From assembly GCA_011319805.1 (NCBI GenBank), contig SJRY01000324.1, forward strand, positions 1-64,000: a DNA stretch of 64,000 nt, written 5' to 3'. Of the stretch, positions 44,520-56,842 are shown in pieces (within the stretch, counting starts at the first letter, position 1; the number at the start of each line of letters is the position of its first letter). A program made the position numbers and the translations under genes. Source of the DNA: Macrocybe gigantea (Eukaryota > Basidiomycota > Agaricomycetes > Agaricales > Callistosporiaceae). The notes under the pieces are model-generated. The model was given only the letters and a program-made list of their open reading frames with translations. It had not been told where the DNA came from and made no database searches.

Positions 44520-45999
44520 TTACCTAAGGCTGCCAGTTCTGCGGAGGTGGTACCTGTCAACCCTCCAACCCTGCTCAGTTCGGACAGTGAAATCGGAAAT
44601 GAAGCTTTCATTGCAACATTGTTACCGACGACCTTCTTGAAATCAACATCCGACTCAGTCTTCACCACCTCGCAAGCGTTATCGAGCTCACCGATGGACA
44701 AAGATGACGACAGCATCATCGGAGTGGTGCTCGACATTTCATCTGACTCGGATCTGCTGATGGCTATCAAAGCAGGGTATGAGAACGATAAATGGATCAA
44801 AAAGCTCACCGAAGCGGCAATGGGCATGCAAGAGGTCAAGTCGGTCAACGGTCTGTGGTACATCAGCCAACGCCTTGCCATGCCTCAAGTAACCGAGGTC
44901 CAGGAGGCGCTGTTCAGAATGGTGCACAATGCACTTGGTCATTTCGGTTTCAATAAGTCCTACGCTGCTCTGCGAGACAGTTTTTACTGGCCTAACATGA
45001 GAAAAGATTTAGAGGAGAGCTATATTCCCAGCTGTGATGATTGCCAATGCAACAAGAGCGTGACAAGAAAATGTGCAGGCCTGCTCCATCTATTGCCTGT
45101 ACCAGATGCTCACAGCAACTGTATCGCTATCGATTTTATTGGTCCCTTGCCCGAGGACGAAGGGTATGACTGTATCGCAACATTTACTGATCGCCTGGGT
45201 GCAGATATCCAGGTTGCACCATGCAATGTCAATATGACGGCGGAGGAGTTGGCCATGCTCTTTTTCGACAAATGGTATTGCAAAAATGGTTTGCCCACCG
45301 AGATCATGTCTGACTGCAACCACCTGTTTCTCTCTTGCTTCTGGGCAGTGCTGCACAAGCTAACGGGCGTAAAGCTGAAGCTCAGACCTCGTATCACCCC
45401 CAAACGGATGGCTCATCGGAAAGGACGAATAAAATGGTCATTCAATGCCTACGCTTCCATGTTGAACGAAACCAGAAGGGCTGGGTCTGCGCCCTCCCCC
45501 ACATACGTTTCGAAATAATGAATACGGTTAATGCGAGCACAGGTTTTTCGCCATTCTTCCTAAAGACCGGAAGGCACCCTCGACTCATGCTGCCATTGTC
45601 TACCTCGGCAAGCGAAGAATGCGGGGCCGCTGACAATTCTTGGAACAGTTGCAGGTCGACATTTGGGAGGCTCAAGACAACTTGCAAATGGCAAAGATCA
45701 GTCAAGCACAACAGGCGAATCGACACCGGGGGCCCGAACATGAGTTCCAGGTCGGTGATCGCGTTCGACTTACATTGTTCCACAGGCACTGGGAATTCAA
45801 AAAGGACAGCGAAAAGAGAGTGGCAAAATTCATGCCAAGGTATGGAATTTATAAGATTATAGCTAAACATCCAGAAATGTCCAACTATACGATTGATCTA
45901 CTGGTATCATCGAAACAATACCTAGTATTCCATGCATGCGAGCTCGAACCGTACCACAAGAACGACGACAAGAAGTTTCCATCACGCCGCGCCACATGA
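44520..45999 (+). pseudogene. GYP5 integrase (copy 1)
   Basis: Zinc domain (HNALGHFGF... CDDCQCNK), first Asp in AIDFIGPLPEDEGYD, second in IMSDCNHLF. A frameshift near 45390 follows and then YHPQTDGSSERTN with the Glu. The C-terminal GPY/F-like module (FQVGDRVRLTLFHRHW) is in a third frame starting about 45640. It ends at TGA 45997-45999 before the chromodomain. Confidence 0.85.
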
Positions 46000-46011
46000 C
46001 CAAAACTGATT

Positions 46012-46212
46012 TTGATGGAGGAAGGTGAAGAAGAGTTTTTCATTGACCGCATTATCGACTCGAAATGTTGCAGATGTGGTGGAGTGGATCGCGAGTTCTT
46101 AGTGCGATGGGAAGGTTATGGGCCCAAAGAAGACAGCTGGCTCCCACGTGACGAGGTCAACGATTGCTCCACATTGGATGACTGGTTGAGGGAACACCCT
46201 GAAGATGCCTGA
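46012..46212 (+). pseudogene. GYP5 chromodomain (copy 1)
   Basis: Same frame as the GPY/F module after one TGA: EFFIDRIIDSK, REFLVRWEGYG, EDSWLPRDEV. A typical C-terminal chromodomain, aromatic residues present. It identifies GYP5 as a chromovirus. Confidence 0.8.
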
Positions 46213-46305
46213 CCAGCGGTAGCTTTTTCCCTATGGGGTTTTTTAATGCACCCATCTGGTTAGGTGCACTTCTGGGGGGAGAGGTTTTTTTGGAGGCCGT
46301 GAGAG

Positions 46306-46468
46306 TGTAAGCCCACCTTTGGCTTACATCAGCTACATTACATAACAGTGGGCACTTGTTGTGTGTTGTAGGCATCATGTACTTCACTTCGTTCCATATA
46401 CATCTGGCTTAAAGATTACTTTGCGTTCGACTTCGTCTCTGCAGTTTTCCCTCATGGGAGGGTTTTAA
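46306..46468 (+). repeat. GYP5 3' LTR (copy 1)
   Basis: 163 bp, preceded by a purine tract (TGGGGGGAGAGG, 46273-46284, about 20 nt away) and followed by TSD CTCAC. Confidence 0.85.
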
Positions 46469-46473
46469 CTCAC

Positions 46474-46614
46474 CAGGACTACCTTATCTTCATAGGAATG
46501 GCAGGCTGCTGAGAAGAAATGTGGATTTGGATACACCGGCAACTCTGAATGCATGAAATGAAGGCTTGCAAAAGCTGCACATGACAAGGAAGAGGGAGAT
46601 GTGAAGCTGAGGAG
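46474..46614 (+). mobile_element. TIR1-0, continued after GYP5 (copy 1)
   Basis: CAGGACTACCTTATC...AAGCTGAGGAG matches TIR1-1 at about 36105-36244. It is cut by a GYP4 LTR; the remaining 2.4 kb of this TIR1 is absent. Confidence 0.85.
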
Positions 46615-46894
46615 TGTTACAGACATCGCCCAAAGGACCATTCATTTTCTTATCTTATCTTTCCCACATCCCTTATCTTCCCCATCATGCTGTGCAGCGC
46701 GCAGCCATCGAGTCATCCCACTTCCCTAGTCATCCTGAGTCATCTCCTTCCAGTCTTACTCATCCGCAGTCCACAGCATTGCGCAGCCCATGGTCCGTGC
46801 TCGAGTACTGTAATGTATATAAGGACTCCCAGATGTACCAGTAGCGCTAGGCTTAATATTCCTTTTGCCATCATCTCAAGACCACTCTCACACT
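46615..46894 (+). repeat. GYP4c: truncated GYP4 LTR (copy 1)
   Basis: 280 of 320 bp of a GYP4 LTR, starting TGTTACAGACATCG, lacking its last 40 bp and joined directly to GYP2b. Confidence 0.85.
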
Positions 46895-47882
46895 CTGCAA
46901 CGTGTGAAGTGCATCGTGGTCATTCATTTGATTGATCTCACGAAGCTTTTCCAGTGAGATGTCCTTCTGTCACAATTGATCTGTCCATGCCTTAAAGATT
47001 GAGTACGCCTTAGACTCGTTCTGCCAATAGATCTGTTGAGCCACCCAGGGTAGGGTATATCCTTTTACAAGACCGAACTCTTGTACACCTTCTCATTCAA
47101 AATATTCTTTAAGATCGGGAATGTCTTTTATATTAATATTTGATGATACATAGTCAGCCAGCGAAGCAGTGCTTCTTCCCAGCTCTATTGAAAACCCTGT
47201 TTCAGCTCTTCAATCTTAGTAGTGGCAGCAGTCTCGTCCTGCATTTCTATGTTCCGTGTGACATATTTCAGTCAGGGGTTCATTGGGCAGTTACATCCGA
47301 TGTGTCCTTTCTGTCTGCATCGGAAGCAGCAGCCTTCACACTTCATCTGATCGACATCCATGGCATCAGGGTCAGGCCATCCTTGAGCATTACTGGTTGC
47401 TAGTGCTGGAGTTTGCCTCTTAGGTGCCGTTGCCTCCTGTGCCAGTTTATGTGTCTGCTTGGGAGCAAATCACTCCTTCGCACTAAATTCTTTCTGGGCC
47501 TGGCAATACTGTCAGTCCAGTTCCATTGCGTGTTTATACCACCAGTCAATGTCCTCCTTGTGGACACCTCCTAGTTCAATAATGCATTGTCTGAGCACCT
47601 GGTCAAGTCCATGTTTGAAGATATTGATAAGGGTGATGTCATTGTACTCTGTCAAGGGAGCCCAGCTCCGGAATTCAATGATATAGTCCTCAACCAGTCA
47701 TTAGCATTGCGACAGTCCTTTAATCCTAATGATTGCATCATTTTGTTATGAAGAATTCCTTGGCTTCTGCCTTGAAATCCTCCCAGTCCTTGAACAGTGG
47801 TAAATGTCCAAGCGGGTTGGTTCTGACTTCTGGAGTGTTAGCTGTTGCTGGCATAATGATGTGGCCATGTTCCCAATCATCA
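46895..47882 (-). pseudogene. gag: GYP2b gag segment (copy 1)
   Basis: Minus-strand GYP2 sequence homologous to GYP2a 11587-11911 plus 18433-19100, without the GYP4a insertion. An intact knuckle CFRCRQKGHIGCNC is near 47340-47290 and a capsid piece at 47880-47740. It is cut at 47884 by a TIR1 copy. It serves as the empty-site control for GYP4a. Confidence 0.8.
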
Positions 47883-47884
47883 TA

Positions 47885-50800
47885 TGGTGTGGGACACCTA
47901 ACCACCACCACTTTTGTGCAGTGGCCAAATTGACTGGTCATCAAACCTCGCCATCATAGATGCCAAGATATCAAGCAAAATTAGTTACTCATTGATAGTC
48001 TGATAGGCGTCCTATGCATATTTATAGTAATATCCAATTTTTTCTTCATTTTTTTTCACCAGAAATGGTCGGCCACAGGAAGAGCTGGCAAAAAGCATTA
48101 GCTGCGAATGCCAGAGCTGTGAAACAACAAAAGCATGGAACACAGAATGAATCCAATAGCTCAGATAGCAATGTTGAGATTGTTGAGATTCTGGATTACA
48201 AGCCAGAGGATGAGTCAGGCTGGACAGATGGTGTCAACCACTGGATCAGCGACGTCAAGTGGTCAGATGAAGAAGATGACTCATCGGATGAAAGTGATTT
48301 GGAACTTGAAGAGTTGGAAGGACCCAAGTTGATAGAGAGCCTTCGAGCTGGTGTCGAAAACAAACTGGCAATCCTGCAAGATCAGCAATCACCTTCCAAG
48401 GAGTTCACAGCATACCAAAGACTCACCAGGACTACCTTATCTTCAAAGGAATGGCAGGCTGCTGAGAAGAAATGTGGATTTGGATACACTGGCAACTCTG
48501 AACGCATGAAACGAAGGCTTGCAAAAGCTGCACATGACAAGGAAGAGGGAGATGTGAAGCTGAGGAGCAGGTGAGTGATGGTTTGGATGTAAGAAACATT
48601 GATGACTTACCAAAAAACCATTAGCAAGGGTGCCCAGATCATGAAGAAGTTTCTTGCACAAGGTGCTCAGGGTGCTCGCTGAAGCCTGAAAAGGATGCCT
48701 GTTCACAGCAATGCTGTCAGCGATTCGAACCAAGAGCATGGCAATGAGGTGATGCATGATGCATCTGAGTCGATCAGCAAGATCTTCATGGGATATGCTT
48801 CGGATATCACTGAGAATGTTGACTGGATTGGGGATGGCTCAGATGATGAGCATGCAGATGGCGGCGGATCCACAAATGCAACAAACGACATACCTGAGTC
48901 AGTGGAACTGTCAATCCGACCTCCCCCACTTCTCAAATGCCATCGTCTGTCTGTATCATATCATGCTGTGCATTTACAGACCTGGGAAGTGCAGCAAAAT
49001 GAATTGAAGGAGGCCCTGGCTGGAATAGAGAAGTTGATTTGCTCAAAGAAAGCAGATACTTTTAATCATAGCCAGAATGGTTTGCAGGAATACCGAGCAT
49101 GCACAATCCAGTCGTACTTGCATATGGTGGTTTGTAATGGCCAGAAGAGCATCAAAGCTTCCATCTCAGCTGCTGAAAGTCAAGAATTCTCACTGAAATG
49201 GGGTGCATGACTGGTATGGTGATGGGCTTGCCATTGAATCACCTCTCGACAGCTTCCACATTCACACCATGGACATCACCCAAAATCCTTCTCGATTCTT
49301 GAAGACCCTGCCATTCATGCCAAACTGCATTCATTCATTCGGTCAAACAAATGGGCAATCAATCCTGAGAAAATAGCCTCTTTTTCAAAGGAGACTTTGA
49401 TTGATGAAGCAGCAAAGAAATACTTGCAGAATGCCATGGAGCAGGAGATGCCAAAGGTGCTTAAGCAATATTTGGAGGTCGAGCTGATGCCTCGGATCCA
49501 GATGAAGACAGTCAAGGGCATGTTATTGAAGACTGCACATCGATAGCTGTGCAAAGAAGGTTTTTGATATATGGAGCACAAGAAAGGGCTTTATTACGAT
49601 GGCCATGAGTGACCCGACATCGTTGATTATCGGCAGAATGTTTACCTTCCTGCAATACAGGCCTTGTAGCATTGGATCGTCAAGTATGAGGTTGGGAACA
49701 TGGAAAAGGAGGTTGCAAAAGGACTATTCATAATAGGGGGGAACTGTGTCAAGAAGCAATCAGTCCTGGTGTATCAAGACGAAATGACCATGCAGGCAAA
49801 CAATGGGATGAAAAGGAGCTGGATTTCTGAGGGTGAGCAGCCTCTGAGAAAAAAAGGTGTTAGGCGTGGCATCCATCATTCTGAAGTGATCTGTTCGACT
49901 GTTGGATGGATCAAGGAAGCCAGTCAGACATTGGAATATGGAAAGAATTATGATAGTTATTGGAATGGAGAACTTTTCATCAAGCAGGTACAGGCTCTTC
50001 AGATTATTATCCAGAAATCACTCAAATACTGTTGCACAGCTGAAAGAGAAGATCATTCCTGCCTTCGAGCAGCTGCATGGTGCAGGATATCAGGCTGTCA
50101 TCATCATTGATAACTCTCAAGGCCATTCTGCCTTTGCAAAAGATGCTCTGGTTGCATTACGTATGAACTGGAGAAAAGGTGGCAAGCAGCCCTCCATGCA
50201 TAATGGATGGTTCATGTAAAACAGTATGCATATCGAACAAGAAATGAACTTCCCATCGGGTGAGCCAAAGGGCATAAAACAAGTCATCATCGAGTGTGGA
50301 TTGTGGTGAGATGGACTGAAGATGCAATGTGACAAGTGCAATACTGGGTGAACTGACTGTTGTGGCAGATGCATTCTTGCTCATCAGCCTGATTTCATGG
50401 CTCAGCACTCTCTTGTCCAAGAAGTCATCAAAGATGCTGGACATATTTGCATCATCCTCCCAAAGTTTCACTGTGAACTCAACACTATCAAGTTTTTCTT
50501 CAGAGCAACCAAGCACTGGCTGTGGTCCAACTGTGATTATACCTTTCAAACTCTGCTTGCAAACTCACCAAAGGCATTGGGGTCAGTTTCCATCAATCTT
50601 ATCAGGAAATATGAACACCAGGTGCTGCGGTGGATCGAGGCTTACATTTCAGGTCTTTCAGTAAAGGATGCTCAGTCACAGGTATAAAAGTTCAGCTCAA
50701 CGAAGTATACCTCTCACCGCCACATTCCGGAGGGTGTTGCAAGATCAATGGATGCTTAGTCATATTCCATATTAGGCTAGGGCTTTCCATATATGTATAT

Positions 50801-50996
50801 ATTACATCAGCTGGCCAAATCTGACCTGATGAAAAAAAATACCTCACTCAATTTTGAACCAAATGAAAATCCGCTTGGACATTTTGTTCTACAGCTAAAT
50901 TAGAGCATTTTCTTCAAAAAATGAAAGGCAACTACTAAAATTTGAGTGTGCTATTTTGTTTGCACAAAAGTGGTGGTGTTTAGGTGTCCCGCACCA
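47885..50996 (+). mobile_element. TIR1-2: hybrid-flank copy
   Basis: 3,112 bp, apparently identical to TIR1-1, including broken transposase and the Lys codon in the last motif. The left flank is GYP2b (CATCATA) and the right flank is GYP4b integrase (TAGAACAAATTC), so its two flanks do not belong to one insertion site: the signature of a crossover within TIR1. Confidence 0.95.
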
Positions 50997-50998
50997 TA

Positions 50999-52458
50999 GA
51001 ACAAATTCAACAATGCACACGAAGGGAGACAATCGTAACAACAGGACTGAAGGAAAAACCACACTGGTTCACAGAAGACGACCACATCGTATATGTAGGA
51101 GGGAAAATCTATGTTCCTCCAGACAACAAACTGAAGGAAAACATCATGTTTGAACACCACGACACACCCATCGGAGGACACCCAGGGCAATACCGCATGC
51201 ACGAGCTCATAAGCCGCACCTATTGGTGGCCATCAATGCTGACAGACATCAAGAAGTATGTCAATGGATGCGAAACATGTCAGCGAAACAAAATCATCTG
51301 ACAAAAGAAACACGCACCCCTGCACCCGCACGAAGTCCCACAGCAACCATGGGAAGATATCGGAGTAGATCTCATAGGACCGCTACCCAGCTCGAACGGC
51401 TTTAACGCCATCGCCGCAGTCACAGACCGCCTGACCAAGATGATCCACCTAGTTCCCACAAAGACCGAACTCACAGCAGAAGGTCTCGCACGACTATACC
51501 GAGACAACGTGTAGCGGCTTCATGGAATTCCACGAAAGATCATCAGTGATCGAGGACCCCAGTTCGCAGCACGATTCATGACAGCACTTCTAAAATTACT
51601 CGGAACAAAGCAAAACCTATCAACGGCCTATCATCCACAGACAGATGGACAGGCGGAGCGATCCCACCAAGAAACGGAAGCCTTCCTCAGAAGCTTCACA
51701 AACAACCTACAGGACGATTGGGCAGAATGGATAGCAATTGCAGAGTACCAATACAATGACAAAGCACACCAGGGAACAAAGGAGACACCATTCTACCTCA
51801 ACTATGGAATGCACCCCTGGAAGGGAGAGCCGCAGACGACAGAAGGGAATAACCCCGCAGCAAAAGACTTCGTCAAAAGAATGAGCCAAATACGAAAGGA
51901 AGCAAATGCCGCGCTGCAATATGCACAAACACGAGCCAAAGACAATTACGATGCGAGACGAAAACCTGCCCGTGAATACAAGAAAGGAGATAGAGTATGG
52001 CTAGAAGCCACCAATATCACAGTCAATCGACCATCAAAGAAGTTATCGGCACTCCGATACGGACCGTTCAAGGTGGTTGAAAAGAAAGGAGCCTCGGCAT
52101 ATCGCCTGGAACTCCCAGCATCATGGCAGCTGATACACCCCGTGTTCAATGAAACACTGCTCACGCCTTACAAAGGACCCCGTTTCAAGATACAAGAGTG
52201 ACCATCACCACCACCCCCTGAAATCATAAATGATGAAGAAGAGTACGAGATAGAAGAGATCCTAAAAAGGAAGAAACAAGGGAGGGGGACACTATTCCTG
52301 GTCAAATGGAAAGGATACGGACACGAAGAGAACACATGGATCAAAGAGAAGGAGCTGGGGAATGCGCAGCAAGCTCTAGACCACTTCCTAAAGAAGACTG
52401 CGAACCAGGATAAAAGGATCATGACAAGAGGGAAGAAGACCAAAAATCGCACTTCATG
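50999..52458 (+). pseudogene. GYP4b integrase and chromodomain (copy 2)
   Basis: Duplicate of 38676-40135, same stops. Confidence 0.9.
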
Positions 52459-52854
52459 ACCACCAACGCCCCCATCAGCATCGACAGCAGCGAGGGCAGC
52501 CGCGCACCTACCCCCAACCACCCAAGTGACCTCGAGAATCTGGCAAGGATTCTCAATGCTAGCAACTACATGGACCCCCTCGCCATCACACTCGGCGCAT
52601 ATATGTGCTATGTTATGACCGTCCGCACGCACCTCTGGACCGGGAGAACCCCTGATGGGACCGGCCCCACTGCAGCTGAACGTATCGCGCTTCGCGAAGC
52701 AATGGAAATGCTTTGCACAGAAAACCGGCGACTTAAACTCCTTGCCACTACACTCCATCACATCCGTGCCTATAATGAAGAGCTCATTCATACATGGGCC
52801 CCGCGTGCCGCGACCGCCTGGGAGACCAATACTGGGTGGGGACAGCTGGACTAA
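52456..52854 (+). CDS. GYP4b ORF3 (copy 2)
   Basis: Duplicate of 40133-40531; intact 132 codons; no pol or 5' LTR attached to it in this copy. Confidence 0.65.
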   Translation: MTTNAPISIDSSEGSRAPTPNHPSDLENLARILNASNYMDPLAITLGAYMCYVMTVRTHLWTGRTPDGTGPTAAERIALREAMEMLCTENRRLKLLATTLHHIRAYNEELIHTWAPRAATAWETNTGWGQLD

Positions 52855-52891
52855 GGTTTTTCGTGAGGACGCGAATCTAAAGAGAGGGTGA

Positions 52892-53211
52892 TGTTACAGA
52901 CGCCGCCCAAAGGACTATTCATTTTCTTATCTTATCTTTCCCACATCCCTTATCTCCCCCATCATGCTGCGCAGCGCGCAGCCATCGAGTCATCCCACTT
53001 CCCTAGTCATCCTGAGTCATCTCCTTCCAGTCTTACTCATCCGCAGTCCACAGCATTGCGCAGCCCATGGTCCGTGCTCGAGTACTGTAATGTATATAAG
53101 GACTCCCAGATGTACTAGTAGCGCTAGGCTTAATATTCCTTTTGCCATCATCTCAAGACCACTCTCGCACTTAGTCTGCCCGAGTCCTTCTGAGATTCGT
53201 CTAGCCTAACA
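52892..53211 (+). repeat. GYP4b 3' LTR (copy 2)
   Basis: Duplicate of 40569-40888. Confidence 0.95.
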
Positions 53212-53216
53212 TGAAA

Positions 53217-54284
53217 GGTCCCAAAATCAACCCTAGATCAATGAACCAATTGCGCATGGGGCTCACCTGAAAGGTGAACACCCCCGCCTTCGTTTGATTC
53301 GCTACGCCCCACTCTAGTTTGACAGGTACCGTGCATCGACAAGACGGGCAACCTAGCAGGAGATTGAAGAGGTTAAACCCTGACCCTCAGCTATCTTCCT
53401 GCCCTTCTATGCCAGTAGAGGATCGTCCTTCCTCACTGTTAATGCCCATCCCCTCAGAAGAGGAAACTGAACGATTTCCACTGCATATAGCTGGGTTGTA
53501 CCCCAGTTTTGGACAGATTCGTCATCCTAGGAACACTCTGACACCTTTTTCATCTCCTTTGCGAGCTCAGAAGTCTACCAAAAGATGTCATTCGACCTCA
53601 GATCCTTCATCGCCTACAGAACCCATATGCATCTTACCCATCATGTTGACCCAAGTCAATGGCATACAATATGCTACCTTTATGCAAGGCGCGCTGAATA
53701 AACTCCCCATCCTCTCTTCTGGTGTTATCGATCCTCTAGTCCTACGGGAATTTCACAGGGGACTCTCACATTATTTCAACAAGAAAGAAATCACGGAGGA
53801 TGCGGAGAAGATTCGAAAGACAATGATGTCCTGCCGGGATGGCCGCCAAGCGGATTGGTTCGATGGAAATCAGGACGCCCTGCTCGCATTATCATTCAAC
53901 GATTTCTTTGCAAAGTTCAAGGCTACCTTCCTCGAACCGGATTGGGAGGACAAAGTTTACGTCAAGCTCATGGACAAGAAAATGTGGAAGAACGAGCGTT
54001 TTCTAGCTTGGGCGATGGAATGTCAGAAGCTGAACAGTCTGTTGAAAGGGACCGCATCTCATCTCTCAGATGAGGCGTTGATGAAGATTCTCAACGCTAA
54101 AATGGTCCCCGACCTCAGAATTGCGACAAAGAAGATCGACAGGACAGGCTCCTTCTTCACGTGGCTACACGTGGTCCATGATGAGGATGAAAAGCTGGCA
54201 CGGGAGAAGGTCCGTTTCAATGAACATAGCAAGGGAGGCTTGGGAACTTCATCTGCCCAGGCGGAGAACAACCCAAGGAAATGA
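53217..54284 (+). pseudogene. gag: GYP5 gag, capsid part (copy 2)
   Basis: Duplicate of 40894-41961, same TGA end. Confidence 0.75.
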
Positions 54285-55172
54285 ACCACCTCCGGATCGT
54301 TCACGTCAGCCCTGCTGAGGAAGGGAGGTACCAAAGGCTTGCAGCGCATGAGGGGATACGATGCGAACACTCGGTCCGGCTCCAATTATGATGTTTTGCC
54401 ACCTCTCCTGCAGCAATTCGAACGTCGTGCTATTTTCGAGAACAACAGTTGTTTGCTGTGTCGTGACCCCTTTGCAGATCATTACTCTGACAAATGCCCC
54501 ACTGGCCCACCTGATGGCGCCTCCTACGTCCCGCTCACGATGGAGAGAATCAAAGCGTTGCAAAAAGGAAAACAGAGCGCCGGTTCCTCTAACGCCACTG
54601 CAGCTCCGGCTGCTACGACACAAAGATCCTGTCTGGCACCTAAGAAGGGCCGATCGGTTAATGCTGTCCTGAATGATGCCAGTAACTCTCGCATCGAGGT
54701 TATTGATGAGGACGATGATTCCACTATGGCTGCAAATGTTATTATGCCCAACATCGTCAACGACTATGATTCTGATTTGGTGAGCGCCCCCATCGTGGTG
54801 CCTCATCTCCGTTGGACATGTCATTTGACACCCCACGGAGATGGGCCCACTTTGCAGGTTACGGCTCTTATTGACAATGGTGCACACATAGTCTTAATCC
54901 ATCCCGATATCATGGAGAAACTCCAATTACATTGTTTTGCATTGCCTGAACCAGAACGAGTGGATGTCGCCATCCGCAAAAAGAAAATGACTATTGTATT
55001 AAAGGAATTCATCAAATTGTGTTGTATGACTAGCGATGGCTCGTGGTGTTCTACTCCCGTTAGGGCCCTGATTGCACCCAGACTTTGTATGTCTTTGATT
55101 CTTGGAATGCCTTTTTTGACTGCGAACCATATTGTTATCGACTATGCTGACTGTATTGTGATTGATAAATGA
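54285..55172 (+). pseudogene. GYP5 gag knuckle and protease (copy 2)
   Basis: Duplicate of 41962-42849, including D-N-G. Confidence 0.7.
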
Positions 55173-56842
55173 GTTAACGTGAACATCCTAGACCCTACTG
55201 TACCTACTCCTATGCCCTGGGTACCGAGACCCCTTTCGATTATGAAAAGACCTGCTTCGTATAATAAGTCCGTACATACAGAAAATGCCAAAGTCTTTGC
55301 AGAGAAGCATAAAATTATGTTGAATGAGCTCGAAGGTGTCTTGGCATTGAAGAAAGTCAATGCCAACACGCAATGCGAAAAAATTTGCAAGGTCGATATC
55401 ATCGCAGCGGTAAAAGAAAGAATAGAGGCGCTGGCGCACCTGGATGAGCTAAACAAACTGGATAACAATCTGCAAAACGATTCAGTCAGATTTTTCAGCC
55501 TATACCACACACAGATAAGTTACCTTGGAATGTGTACACATCAATCAGATTGAAAGATGTGAATAAGAAGATTGCGACAAGGACATATGGGTGCCCGCGC
55601 AAATATAGGGACATGTGGCACACGTTAATACAACAGCACCTTGATAGCAGAAAGATTCGACCCTCATCGTCCCAGCACGCTTCACCTTCATTTATCATTC
55701 TGAAGGCAGACACTACGGTCCTGCCATGATGGGTTAATGACTATCGCCAGTTGAATACAAATATGATTGCAGATAGCCATCCACTGCCAAGGATCGATGA
55801 TATCTTGGCTGATTGTGCAAAAGGGAAAATATGGGCAACAATCGATATGACAAATAGTTTCTTTCAGACAAGAATGAGACCGGAAGATATCACGCTCACC
55901 GTGGTGTCGATGCCCTTCGGCCTGTATGAATGGCACGTGATGCCTATGGGCCTAAAGAATGCACCAGCGATCCACCAGTGACGGGTGACAGCAGCCTTGC
56001 ATCTGTGGATTGGAAAGATCTGTTACGTATACCTTGATGACATTGTCATTTGGTCTGATTTGGTTGAAGAGCACATTAAGAACGTACGGACGATCCTGAA
56101 AGCATTGGCTGATGCGAAGCTTTACTGCAACCCAAAGAAAACGAACCTGTTTTGTTTGCAGATCAATTTTTTGGGCCACGTCATTTCGCACAAAGGAATT
56201 GAAGCTGATGGTTCGAAAATAGCCTGTATTTTGGATTGGCCAGTGCCGAAGTCTGTGTCAGACATACGTGCATTCTTGGGTTTGGTCCAGTATATTGCCA
56301 GTTTCCTGCCAAACTTAGCGGAATATACACGGATACTGAACATGCTCACTACAAAAGCCTGCGAGAAGCGTTTCCCGGAGTGGAACACAGATCATCAATG
56401 GGCTTTTGATAGTATAAAAGGTTTAGCAACGTCAAGCAAGTGCCTAATGACGATAGACCATGAGAATCCAGGGGACAACCAAATTTTTGTAACGATGGAT
56501 GCTTCCAACCATGGGACAGGCGCCATGCTGTCCTGGGGGCCTACCTGGGAGTCGTCGTGGCCTGTGGCATTTGATTCGGCTCCCCTGAAATCAGCGGAAT
56601 GGAACTATCCCATCCATGAAAAGGAATTACTGGCAATAATTCAGGCATTAAAGAAATGGAGAGTTGATCTCTTAGGCTCACCGTTCACAATTTACACAGA
56701 CTATCAGACCTTGGAATCCTTCGAGAAACAGAAAGACCTGTCACAGCGACAAGTGCATTGGATGGAGCTGATGTCCCAGTATGATGCAAAGATCGTTTAC
56801 ATAAAAGGGAAATCAAATGCAGTTGCCGACGTGCTGTCATGA
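55173..56842 (+). pseudogene. pol: GYP5 reverse transcriptase and RNase H (copy 2)
   Basis: Duplicate of 42850-44519; YLDD at 56030-56041. Confidence 0.85.

Larger units (their letters stand above)
31008..46468 (+). mobile_element. GYP5: chromovirus with short LTRs, split by GYP4b
   Basis: 163-bp LTRs at 31008-31170 and 46306-46468. TSD CTCAC at 31003-31007 and 46469-46473; the intact target (GACTCACCAGG) is visible in TIR1-1. Without GYP4b (31253-40893 removed) it is about 5.8 kb. It encodes gag, protease, RT, RNase H, integrase and chromodomain. Premature stops in the coding region are all TGA. Confidence 0.9.
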
